Source: Alectoria sarmentosa
Taxonomy: Eukaryota > Ascomycota > Lecanoromycetes > Lecanorales > Parmeliaceae
Direction: 5' to 3'
Length of the DNA: 11,824 bases
NCBI GenBank assembly: GCA_009733775.1
Contig: WOGZ01000614.1
Location: 1 to 11,824, forward strand
Both the position numbers and the translations under genes were made by a program. Shown piece after piece: positions 1 to 10,151 of the stretch (positions are counted from its first letter, which is position 1; each line of letters begins with the position of its first letter). The notes below the pieces were generated by a model. That model was given only the letters and a program-made list of their open reading frames with translations. It was not told the origin of the DNA and made no database searches.

Positions 1-2060
1 AATAACAATTTGTTAATAATAAATATTTGTTATATATAACAAACTTCAATTAGATTGATAATTAATTTACAATTTAAACATAAAGTTCAGACGAAAATTA
101 ATTTAAGTATATTTTAACATATAGTTAACAAATCATTTAATCGTATATAAGCGACGATAAGGTAATGTATTGAATTATAATAACATTAATTATTACTTAT
201 ATATTTGAATCGATGATAAAAAATATGTTAATAAAATCGATTAATAAACTATAAATAACCTCTTTAACAAAAATTATTTTAATAATAAAGTCGTTTATAT
301 TTAAAGATGTGAATATCGAGTTAATAATTACAAGTTCTTCAATTAAAAATGTAATAATTGACGAGTTATATAAGATGATTTTAATAAAAGATAAATTTTC
401 GAAAAAGCGTTAAAAGTCTTTAATAGCTGTCTCGAAACTACGAATTATTAATTTAATTATTATTCGATCGATAATTCAATCTTTTAATCAAATCTGCTAT
501 AATTTGATAAACGAATTAAACGAAACCCATTTTGATCGAGCACGTTACTATTTTATTTTTATTAAAAAAAATGCTTTAACAAATTTAAACATATTCTTCG
601 TGAAGTAATTAATAATCAATCGAATAATAAAATTAATGAGATCATTAAATTAATGATCGAAATTAATAAATCTTATAATTATTAAACTTAAACGACGATG
701 TTATAAAAAGTTAACGAAATAATCAAATTAACAAGCAAATATTTTAACGAAAAAAATCATTCAATAATTAAAGATTAATTAATAAATTAATTGTTAATAA
801 ATCGATTAATAATAATTATTATACTAATTAATAAAGGTTTTTGACTTAACAAAAGTCGATCAAATAATAATTATGTTAAATAAATATTATTATCATTATT
901 ATAAATACATATGCTTTTATAAATGTGATTATAAAAATAAATATAAAATTAATTAATTCTTTCTCACAGAATTATCTATTTATATAAATTTGTTGAGTTA
1001 TTAATTTAATAAAATATCTTTTTGACAAATGCATTCGCTAAACGAGATAAGTATTTCGATAAAATAAGTGCTTATCGTGATTGTTATAACATTAATATTT
1101 TTTTATAACACATTTTATATAAACGCGTTAAATTTTTTAAAAAGCGTGTTTTTAATAATTTTAAAAATCGTAATCGTTATTTTATCTTTATTAAACGCGT
1201 TAATAAACGTTTTTTTTATATTATTATATTATTGTTTTAATTTTTTATAATTCGATTTTTCACGTATTATTATTCTCGTCTCGCTTCGAATTTTACGCGA
1301 TATTCGTTTTCGACGTTATTATTAATATCGTCGTCTTTCTTATTATCTATCGTGTTTTTTCTATTTTTTAATAATAATTTCAATTATCATTTATTTACGT
1401 TTCTTAAATGCTTTTTAATTCGATATTTATTAAAATAAACGTATTACTATTTCTTTTTTTATATTAAAACAATTTAAAAACATTAATATTAATATATATA
1501 AATATAGTTATTCAAAATAAATGATTATATAATACTTATTTATTTATTATAATTTTTAATTTTATTAAAATAATTTTAAATTCGTGTGCGTTATATACAT
1601 TCGAAAAATAATAAAATATTTTCTTTCAAAAATTAAATAATTACGTTTTTACGTTATTAAAATTTAAAATTTTTCAATTTAATTTCAAATAATGTAAATA
1701 AAAATATAAAAATATATATATTAATATTTTGAATATAAATATATATTTATTTTAATTTAAAAAAAAATTGAATTTTACGTGCGTAAATAATACGTTATTT
1801 AAAAAAAAAATGTAAATTAAAAAAAACAGAAAAAGAAAAAGAATAATAAACGATTTTTATTAGCTTTCGATTTTCGTATTTTATTTTACTTTTCTAATAA
1901 CAAAAATTGCAAAATTAAAATTTAATAAATTAATTTCGCAAAAAATGTAATAACATTTACGCGCGTAAATAACATCTTATTTTTAAAATAAATTTTTTTT
2001 AATTTTTTTTGGAATTTTGTTTTTAAAATTTGAAAAATAATAATAAAATAATAATAAACG
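1..2060. repeat. AT-rich, RIP-like decayed repeat block, no gene
   Basis: This 2 kb stretch is overwhelmingly A and T, with stops in all frames and no conserved protein that I can recognise. The left half (to about 1060) is A-rich on the + strand and roughly 1060-1480 is T-rich, so more than one fragment or orientation may be present. The G and C that remain sit mostly in CpG: by hand count, 9 of 13 C in 1081-1260 are CpG, 3 are CpA and 1 is CpT. Loss of CpA/TpG with gain of TpA is what fungal RIP does to duplicated DNA, so decayed transposon sequence is the best reading. Composition changes abruptly near 2055-2060. I could not identify the original element. A 60-codon ORF at 1068-1250 is a low-complexity artefact. 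Confidence 0.8.
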
Positions 2061-2100
2061 GCTTTTGATAGCTATCGTCTTTCGTACTGTACTCGACCGT
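1774..2100 (+). repeat. Diverged direct repeat pair at the AT-rich boundary
   Basis: Two segments occur twice in the same order. A 27-base block with the core ACG(T/C)GCGTAAATAA is at 1774-1800 and again at 1956-1982, with 23 of 27 positions identical. A second block starting AATAATAAACG is at 1842-1890 and again at about 2050-2098, sharing AATAATAAACG, TAGCT, TTTCGTA and further matches. The offsets are 182 and 208 bases, so the copies differ by indels. In the second block the left copy mostly has A or T where the right copy has G or C, as expected if the left copy was more heavily RIP-mutated. The right copy runs across the composition boundary into the upstream region of the RhoGAP gene. 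Confidence 0.6.
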
Positions 2101-2237
2101 AAGTACCAGATTTATCGAAACCTGCTCGCGAAGGTAGTATTATGGTCGAGAAGTATATTTTTCGACTTCTTTCGCCTTTGATAGGTATTGTCAACTTAGG
2201 CATCCTCCAAATCACTCCCTCATTCACATAAGTAGTC
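2061..2237 (+). promoter_or_regulatory. Short upstream region of the F-BAR/RhoGAP gene
   Basis: Only 177 bases separate the AT-rich block from the start codon. The sequence has a TATA-like TATATTTTT at 2154-2162 and a C/T-rich stretch at about 2202-2226 that would suit a fungal transcription start or leader. GTAAGT at 2099-2104 could be the donor of a 5' UTR intron ending at ATAG (2184) or TTAG (2199), but nothing proves transcription starts that far upstream. The exact start site is undetermined. Confidence 0.45.
2142..2231 (+). other. Possible upstream ORF, 29 codons
   Basis: ATG at 2142 opens a 29-codon frame ending with TAA at 2229-2231, six bases before the main ATG at 2238. It is in a different frame from the main gene. 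It acts as a uORF only if transcription starts upstream of 2142. The TATA-like element at 2154-2162 and the possible 5' UTR intron donor at 2099 both allow transcripts without it. I recognise no peptide family. Confidence 0.3.
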
Positions 2238-4641
2238 ATGGAGCAAAGAGATTCGCTTGAGCGCTCCTCTTCTGAGAATTTGGCTCCTCAGTCTACTCTG
2301 AAAGGGTCTGGATACAATGGTGGAAGTGAGGTGCCGACCAGTGGACAGATAACGCTTGCGCCACAGGTCGCTTTCCCTCCACATGATTCCTCCCCGGTTG
2401 TGAATAGCGTTTTACAGTCTGATGTTGGTCTTCTAGACTGATTTTTCGTATAAGTGACCTTGACTAAAAGCTGCAGATTGGCATTAATACTCTGCTCACC
2501 CGTCTGAAACAGAGCGTTGCATCAGCAAGAGAATTCGCGGCCTTTCTAAAAAAGAGATCCACTCTCGAGGAGGAACAAGCGCAAGGTCTCAAAAAACTGT
2601 GTAGGAGTAGCCATGAGACGGCAAAGCGACCCGACAACAGACAAGGCTCTTACGCCCAGAACTACGATGAGATTCTCGGCATCCATGATCGCATGGCAGA
2701 CAATGGTGTTCAGTTTGCGCTGTCACTTCACCAAATGCACGAGGATCTTCATGATTTGGCCGTAAATATGGAGCGCGGTCGTAAGCACTGGAAGCAGACC
2801 GGGCTGAGCGCAGAGAAGAGGGTGCAAGACTCCGAATCGTTGATGGAGAAGGCTAAATCCAAGTACGATTCGCTGGCCGAAGACTATGACCGTACTCGGA
2901 CAGGTGACAAGCAATCGGGGCGAGTCTTTGGACTGAAAGGGCCAAAGTCTGCAGCCCAGCACGAAGAGGACTTGCTCAGGAAAGTCCAGCAGGCCGACTC
3001 TGATTACTCGTCTAGAGTGCAGAGCGCAAAGAACCAGCGGCAAGAGCTGGTCAGCACCTTGCGTCCTCAAGCTATCAGGGCGCTTCAAGATCTGATCAAC
3101 GAGTGCGACTCTGGCTTGACCCTCCAATTGCAGAAGTTTGGTATGTAGCAGGAACTGTCTTGTGCTCAAAAACCCAAGTGCTAATCTCCCCTCCAGCTTC
3201 ATTCAACGAGAGACTCCTCCTTGGTAACGGACTGTGCGTCAGCCCACTCAAGGGCCAGAGCAACGAGCCGGGTTCGCGAAGTCTACGCGATGTCGCATTT
3301 CAGATTGACAACGCGAGGGATCTGAATAACTACGTGTCTAGCTTTGCTTCCAAGGTTGGTGCTTCTGGGGAAATTAAGTACGAGCGTCACCCGGTAGGAA
3401 TCCTCGTATCTCAAGCATGAGTGGACCCGGGTGTATTCATAAGATCACAGACCCTCACGTCTTCACAACAGACTCCACCTCCTATGAATACTCGTACACA
3501 TCCCATGACAAGTCAACCAGCTTCGTCATATAGCGCTTTGGGACAGACAAGTCAGCCAGGGCTTCTGCAAGGTCAAAGCTTTCCCCATGTTTTGGCAGTG
3601 CCTCCAGCTCAATCTGGATTTGTTTCGAGTACTATACCTCAGAATGGCATGAACCGCTCACCACAAGATCAGAGTGTCCCGTCAATAGGTGCTGGCGTTC
3701 CCCTCCAACTCCCTCAAGCTCAGACGGCCACACCATTATACTCGCAGCCTCCGACACCCATAGGCATGGGAGAATTACAGAACAACAACTCCAGTACCAG
3801 CCTTCCTGCTCTGAGGCCGATTTTTGGTCTTTCGCTTGAAGATCTGCTCAAACGAGACGGCTCCGCCATACCACTAGTAGTCTACCAGTGCATCCAGGCT
3901 GTTGATCTATATGGGCTAGAGGTTGAGGGAATTTACCGACTCTCTGGTTCTTCCGCGCACGTTTCGAAGCTCCGGTCAATATTTGACAACGGTGGGCATG
4001 GCGTCATGACTGACCGGCTGACCAACTGGTAACGTTGAGCTGACATTTGACAGACTCAAATCAGCTGGACTTTCGCAACCCAGAAGCGTTCTACCACGAC
4101 GTTAATAGTGTCGCAGGCTTACTAAAGCAATTTTTCCGAGACCTACCCGATCCTTTACTAACCCGCGAGCATTATCAAGGTTTCATTGAAGCCGCACGTA
4201 AGTATCAAACCATGGTCCAGGGCTCATATTTGGCACTGTGTTCTGACAAGCTGTTGGGTGTCAGGTATCGATGATGACATAACCCGCCGCGACTCAATGC
4301 ACGCCATAATCAACAGTCTACCAGATCCAAATTATGCTACTCTTCGAGCTTTGACGCTGGTGAGCATGCTTTTTGTCGGAGCGACAACGTGGTCAAAATG
4401 CTGACCTGAAGAGCATTTGAATCGAGTACAAGAGCACTCTGCTGTGACTAGGATGAATGCAGGGAACCTGGCCATTATTTTCGGGTTCGGTACCTGGTTG
4501 ACTCGTTGGAGAGAAAGAACTGACGATCTCTGTAGGCCAACTCTTATGGGCACAGGCCCGAATGTGGCGGATGCTGGTTGGCAAGTACGGGTCATCGACA
4601 CAATCTTGCAGAACACTTATCAGATCTTCGACGACGATTGA
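2238..4641 (+). CDS. RGD1: Rgd1-type F-BAR and RhoGAP domain protein (Rho GTPase-activating protein)
   Basis: Eight exons: 2238-2423, 2477-3140, 3197-3393, 3451-3991, 4054-4197, 4265-4359, 4414-4484 and 4536-4641. They total 2004 bases, 667 residues, close to the length of yeast Rgd1. Residues about 55-345 form an FCH/F-BAR module: after INTLLTRLKQS come long charged helices with the fungal-typical GRVFGLKGPKSAAQHEEDLL. This module binds and curves membranes. Residues 350-472 are a Q/P/S-rich linker. The RhoGAP domain runs from about 473 to the end. It has the arginine finger in GIYRLSGS (R512), the GLLKQFFRDLPDPLL helix, and NLAIIFG followed by PTLMG across the last intron. The family stimulates GTP hydrolysis by Rho GTPases (Rho3/Rho4 in yeast), acting in polarity and wall integrity. 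The introns are 53, 56, 57, 62, 67, 54 and 51 bases. The first and last have weak GTT donors (GTTGGT, GTTCGG), chosen because they alone restore the conserved protein. ATG 2238 is the first in-frame start. Confidence 0.93.
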
Positions 4642-5055
4642 TTTAGAGCACAGTGGTGTCCATGCCAGATTGAATTGTTCCCCATCTTCTGAGCAACATT
4701 TTTTCTTCGATCGAAAGCCGAAGATTATGGTGGGCGACTGTCTCCTGAAAGCATTCATATCCGCCGCGTAGTAGTGTTGGCATTGATGCCAAAAATGTAA
4801 TAATATATCTTAAAAACCTGCCTCGAAGTATCCCGTACATATAATAGTAGGATGAGCTCGAAGCCTGGAAGACGTCGCAATAGCGAATGCTCACAAAAAG
4901 ACCATAACCTTGGCAAATCTCTACCCAGAAGCGGTCATCGGAGCTCAAACGCCAATACAATGGGACTCGAAAGACGCTGAAGCGAACCCAACCATGTCAT
5001 GGTATCAGCATCATGTCATCTAATCATACATCATTCAAGCATGTGCCGAGAAACG
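4642..5055. terminator. Convergent 3' flank between the RhoGAP and MED12 genes
   Basis: The two genes end tail to tail with 414 bases between stop codons. I see no gene here. On the + strand, AAAATGTAATAATATATC at about 4792-4809 resembles the AT-rich efficiency and positioning elements of fungal poly(A) sites and lies about 150 bases past the RhoGAP stop. On the - strand, repeated TATGAT/GATGAT-type sequence at about 5005-5040 would serve the MED12 transcript. No exact cleavage site can be placed. Short ORFs on both strands here show no conserved protein. Confidence 0.45.
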
Positions 5056-8000
5056 TCAGGCTATAACAGATTTCCTAGCCCCAAAAAGGGTCAAGCTAAG
5101 ACTAGTATCATTTTCCGTAGAGATTGGAGTTGCATCTTGCATCATTTCCCATCTGCGAAGGGAATATGGCTGTATCGTCACGCCCTCGCATTTTACTTCG
5201 GCAAATGTCGAGGATCTTGTGGCTAGTTGCAGCCACTCACTGTCGACGGTCTCAGGGTAGCCGAAGATGAATCGTAATCGCGGATCCTGACTGTGGTGGT
5301 GGTCACGAAGGGTGCGGATACAGCGCGTTCGAGTGTCCTCGGAGAGGGAGTCTGAGAGGATAGTAAGGGTGTCAAACAAGTTGCTGGGAAGAGTAGGATG
5401 AGAAGCGAGGAACGGATGTATCAGGAGACGACTGAGAGAGACCAGGATTTGGAAGAGGGCGGACTGAGAGAACCTTGGGTGCTGGATGGTCGACTGGTGG
5501 ATGATGAGCAAGGAAATGAAAACATCGATAAATTGGCACACACGGTCTGAGTCGATCTCATCATGGTCGAACTGATTTTTGTCCAGCTGGGGCGAAGAAC
5601 AAATCATCGAGAGTCCATCTGCGATTTGGTCAAGGAATGAAGAATTTTCAGCGTCTGATACGCTGAACCCAGCTGCTTCGATTATTGCACTCAGACCATC
5701 GAGCCGCGTCTTATCCACGTGGCACATCGATGTTGCATTTGTAATGCCCAAACAGATTATTTGCGTCTCGGCCTTTTCTCGAATTGATACCGCTTGGGAG
5801 ACGGGCAGTTCGGAGACGAGGCGTGCCCATAACTCAACACGGCCATCCCTTGAAGCGCTGGCCCGCTCCACGAAAATATCTGCCAGCGTATCTTTAGCAT
5901 CCTCTAAGGATCCGGTACCTGACAAGATCGCTCTGAGTTCCAACAGGACGAGAGGTACGTTGAAGTTACTGGTGCTGTTCATAAGCCTCAAGATCCTACT
6001 GTGTCGATCAAGGGGCGAGGACTCTCCTAGCTGCTCCTGTTCCAAAATTCCCCAAAAGACCTTATGTAAATTAGTGTTAGATAAAGCCGATGCAAAATCT
6101 TTTGTTGTACTGGGCTGCTGGAGTACGAGAGACTGTATCAAGTTCCTGACTGAGAGACTTTCAACTCGAGACTGGGCCCGGGTGCGCAAAGGAGCTTCTG
6201 TTGCTCCACACGTCTCTACAACGACAAGGAGCAAGGCTGTAATTGAGGCTGAAGACATGCGGACGAGGCGATACAACTGATCAAGAAGCCGGTAGCCTCG
6301 ATAATCTACGATGGTCATCGGTCCAGAGCTGGCTGTAATTACCATGTCCAGCATCTTCAAGGCTAGAGTAGCCCGATAATTCCGGTGGCCTTCAAGGCTC
6401 AGAAGGCGTGCGGTAGTATCCAGGACTACCTTCAACGAGACGACTTTGGAGCAAATCATTGGCGATAGGACTATCCCCGGCTTTGCTTGAAAATCGGAAG
6501 GCAGCCACCTTTGGAGCCAATCCTTAAGCAGTGCGTCGAAAGTCTTTGGACCAAATCTGCGCAGTCGAGAGAGCAGCTGCGAAAACTGGGTACGCAACTG
6601 ACTTGACTCCTCGAATAGTGTTTCTAGATGACCAATTATTGTGCAGAACACTCGAGTCAGAGTTTGCTTGTCCATACTGGTGCCGCTTGCAAGCATTTGG
6701 TCCATATCATCCGGAAACGTTGGTTCGGTCGGTTGTACTGCTTCAACCATGTTGTCCGAGATGGGCGAGAAAGCGACAGCAGATAGTCTGGGCACAAAAG
6801 CCAACGTATCGTTTCGAAGCCTTTGGATTTCCTGAGCAGTATTGGGCAAGCGGCAAGCCAGGTCAATCAGCGATTCGAGAAAAGCCCTTTCAATAAACTC
6901 GGGACCATGAGATTTTTCCACCTGATGATATAATCTTCGAAATATATCATCTGCAGCCCCAATGGCGTTGATCACATCAAAATAGTGATTGACTGTGTCG
7001 GTCACAGCCGTCAAGATAGAACCTAGCACTTCGTCGGACAATATATAGAGGACATCAGCAAGGATCGCGAAGTCTTCGAAGTCCTCGAGAATGCGTCGGA
7101 TGGTGTGGAATTGTTCTAAAGTGAGGAGACAAGCAGCGAATTTGTCCGGGTCAGCCGTTGGCCGTTTAGCATCTTCAAATCCCGATTCGGTCTCTCTGTA
7201 GACTTGAAGACGTGAAAACAGATTTTGCCGAATCCACAGAGCAACAGCAGACTTTACAGTCTGACTTAACAACGCAAATTCAGCACAGCCTGCTCCTGAG
7301 CCAGACAAAGCATCCCAAAGGAAAAAATCTGGGATCTGGCCTACTATTCTCTCCTTTACTGCAATGATCATGTCACTCTCTCGCTCCGCAGGGACTCCCA
7401 GCGTAGCCAAAAGCATGCTTCGTAAACTGAGAACGTAGGATGGCAGGCCCTGCAAAGGCAGCTCAAATAGCAGATAGACATCGCATGGACCATCCTGCAT
7501 CAATCAGCTGGTGAGACGATGTCGCAGAATTCTTGTACTTACCGAGCTAGGCTCATGATGACCATCCAAAGTTCCACGAGCGATGAGCCATTGTAGATAC
7601 TTACCGACAGACAAGTGCTGCGAACGTACAAGTTCAGCAAGTAATTTGTAAATTTCTCTCTTCTGTAAGCCTGGAAAATCCGAACTTGCAGCCAAGAATT
7701 TAAAGATTGGGCTCTGAAGGTTGACGCCTTTTCTTTTCCAGATACGCAATAGGCGTGCTACAGCATATACCCTAAAGTGACCGTGCCTATGGACGCTGGA
7801 CGACCACTCAATGCATGTTCGAACAAGCAAGTCATAATCGTTGGTGACCAGGATACACGCCCCCGCGATTTTGCTAAAGCTTTGTTCATCGTACAAGCTG
7901 TCCAGATACGTAATAATGGTCTGCCTGTGAGATTTCATCTGACTGCCTTGGTTCGAGGAGCGGTTCCGAAGTCTCCAATTTCGTTTGGAGAGGCTCTCAA

Positions 8001-9651
8001 AGGACGATTGCAAACGGCATTCTTCTTTGTCCAGGCAGCTTTTGATTGCATCTTCGTACTTGCTCCAGCAAGTTGGAAGAATGAGGCATGCAGGGGCATA
8101 AAGCATGATAGTTCTGAGAAGCTTGGCGAGTTGTTTGAAGACTGTATCATACACTTCGTGATTTATTGGTAAAGATACCTAAGAACTTATTGAGTCTTGC
8201 TGAAATTTCATGTGAGTGATAGGCACCACTCACCTTATCTAAATGCTTTAATATCGCTTCAGCTAAACGTCGTCCACGTTGTCTGTGCTGAAGAATATCT
8301 GGGTGATGTATCTGCATGACCAGAAGCCATACAGGTAGAGCGTCTAGATCACCGTCTCGAAAGGAGGCGATCAGCCAGTCAAGGTAGTGATCCTGATCGA
8401 GAAGGTGCTCCGAGTAGAGATGTGTAATCAGACGCAAGCTGGTTTTTCTGATTAGTGCAAGGCTTGGACTCATGGAAAGACCGTGCTTTACCCATAATTA
8501 ATCTTCGATCTCCATTCAGTACTGCCACAAAAACCAAGAATAGACTCCAGAAATTGCTCGACATTGGTTGTCCAGTCTTTGATCCATTTGCCTTCTCCGC
8601 CGACGGTAAAGACACCGCCTGTTCCTTTCCTTTTGAATGCTCGAATTTCGTTAGCCCCCACGCATTTGGCAAGCCAGATGGCTCTGGACGTAGGGATGTC
8701 TTTGCTTAGGCAGTGGTCCAGGAGTATCTTTCCCCGGATGCCGTGCGGTATTGTTCGACTCAATCGACGTAAAGGAATTGAAGGATTTGCAAGATCTCGC
8801 AGCCAAGCCTCCCGCTTCGTATCTGTCAGAGTCACCCTCGGTGGAGGCTTAAAAGTACTGTTCGTGGTGATGGTGCCGTGAGTCTGTCTCTGATCGAGCG
8901 CTGAGACAAACAGAGACGACAAGATTTGGAGACCAGACTTGTGCTTGAGGCTAGACCAGACCGATGGTCTTGCAGTATTCGATTCGTTCTGGGAGATCGG
9001 GGATTTGTCGTAGAAGCCTTGTTTGGTGGTTAGCTCGTTAAGGACATCCTCTGCGTGACGTCCTGTCCACGGGAAGAAGTCTGCCGGCCCTAGGGTTTGC
9101 GAGTAAGTATACATGGCTTCGCACAGAGCGAGGTGACAGTTACCAGCTTTATGGAACCGCGGCGCGGAAGAGGGAGGTTCGGGAACATGGGGTTTGATTG
9201 GAACGACGTCTCTCGGCGTGGCTCTCTCGATAGCTAGCGCACGACCTTGCTGATTGCCACCAGATTTAGGGATTTTACTTGGGCGTCCGGGAAATAGTGA
9301 AGGTTGCTGCTCTTTTCCCTCACTTTCTCTTTCCGGCGAGAAATCTGCACCGTCTATAAGGAATTCGCATTTGTTACTCGTCGCATTACTGATGTCCAAA
9401 ACGCTTCGTAAAGTTCCCGTCGTCCTTCCGATTAAATGTGTAGCAGGATCTCCAATCTTCTGCCTCTTGAAAGCAGGCTCGGAGGCGTCCTGAGAGCTTG
9501 CTGGCGCATTGGGAGTTGGGTTAACAGCGTGACGCGGCCACGACCTAGGAGTCTGTTGAAGGTCGTGGGAAGCTGTGCGACTGGGAGGCAATGGAAAGGA
9601 GCGATTGCAGGTGGGCAATGGTGGCTCAATGCCCGCAAGATTGCTGGTCAT
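5056..9651 (-). CDS. MED12: Mediator complex subunit 12 (Srb8)
   Basis: Four exons on the complement: 9651-8492, 8438-8234, 8178-7543 and 7494-5056. They total 4440 bases, 1479 residues, in the usual range for filamentous ascomycetes. MED12 links cyclin C-CDK8 to MED13 in the Mediator kinase module in the nucleus and is needed for CDK8 activity. The N-terminus is disordered, with a possible nuclear signal FKRQK near residue 61. Residues 185-230 (DFFPWTG, KQGFYDK, SQNESNTARPS) match the conserved MED12 N-terminal segment. The Med12 domain (about 277-345) contains LSRTIPHGIRGKILLDHCL. A second conserved part starts at LRLITHLYSEHLLDQDHYLDW. The protein ends in the family's typical C-terminus, NDTSLSLTLFGARK. 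Introns are 53, 55 and 48 bases. I start at 9651: ATG there begins MTSNLAGIEPP, like other fungal MED12 starts, in a good context (GCCATGA). The frame stays open to an ATG at 9987, but that 112-codon extension is low-complexity and crosses a CT-rich leader. Confidence 0.93.
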
Positions 9652-9713
9652 GGCTTCGTCGTCATATCGGCCGAGACTCGGGGAATAGGGTTTCTCGAGG
9701 ACTTTGGAATCAT
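9648..9713 (-). other. uORF overlapping the MED12 start codon
   Basis: On the complement, ATG at 9713-9711 opens a 21-codon frame ending in TGA at 9650-9648. That stop shares bases with the MED12 start codon as ATGA. A second in-frame ATG at 9665-9663 gives a 5-codon version with the same stop. No other ATG occurs on this strand between 9714 and about 9900, so this would be the first start codon met by scanning ribosomes if transcription begins in or upstream of the CT-rich tract near 9810-9840. An ATGA overlap suits termination-reinitiation control or leaky scanning. Confidence 0.5.
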
Positions 9714-10151
9714 CGAGTCGATGGGTAGAGATGGAAGGATACAATGCGGATACTGGTGGGTAGCGGAGCAAAAGAGATGCGGATGGTAGGTAGGTTAAAG
9801 TAATGATTGAGTGAGATGGGAGAGAAGAGAAGAGAGTCGGTACTAATAGTAAAGCGTGTGTCTTTATTGGTATGGGAAGTCCAGGGCAGATGTCGAGCAC
9901 CGGCCAGTCCTGGTTCTGGAATCTGGACCAGACTGGCTCCCTCGGCTCGATTGGTTTCTGCGGGCGGGAAAGCGTACTCCCGTTCAAGCAGGACCTTAAA
10001 TAATGTTTTTAGGTGCTCCGTACTCTACTAGTACGAGGCTGCCTCGGTTGGCCTGAGCCTGCTAAGCACCCTCGATTTCTTCAAGGGTCCCTCGGTCAAG
10101 ACAGATAATCTTCATCGTCATTGACTACCTTACGATTCAACTTGTACAACC
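9652..10151. promoter_or_regulatory. Bidirectional promoter between MED12 and the Asterix-like gene
   Basis: The two genes diverge with 500 bases between start codons. The MED12 side has a CT-rich tract on the - strand (about 9810-9840, CTCTTCTCTTCTCTCCC), typical of fungal transcription starts, and two CCAAT boxes in its orientation at 9866-9870 and 9950-9954. The Asterix-like side has a 6-base inverted repeat CGTACT/AGTACG at about 10019-10035 and a C/A-rich leader before ATG 10152. I see no clear TATA box on the Asterix-like side. The upstream arm of the 9987-9652 open frame lies here and is treated as leader. Confidence 0.6.

Noticed and set aside
301..840. Possible RIP-mutated retrotransposon reading frame on the + strand
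   Set aside because: I translated this stretch looking for reverse transcriptase, RNase H or integrase motifs. Stops are frequent and no motif survives clearly enough to name a family.
1068..1250. 60-codon ORF rich in I, L, F, V that looks like a membrane protein
   Set aside because: It lies in extreme AT-rich DNA, where AT-rich codons give hydrophobic residues by default. It has no conserved motif and no flanking gene signals.
2723..3202. 159-codon - strand ORF antisense to the F-BAR exon
   Set aside because: Shadow of exon 2 of the RhoGAP gene, crossing its intron 2 without splice logic.
5579..6280. 233-codon + strand ORF antisense to MED12
   Set aside because: It is the shadow of the long MED12 exon, whose protein is strongly conserved on the other strand. 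The antisense peptide shows no family features.
9652..9987. 112-codon N-terminal extension of MED12 from ATG 9987
   Set aside because: It is low-complexity, includes the CT-rich leader tract, and family starts fit MTSN at 9651. It is kept as an alternative only.
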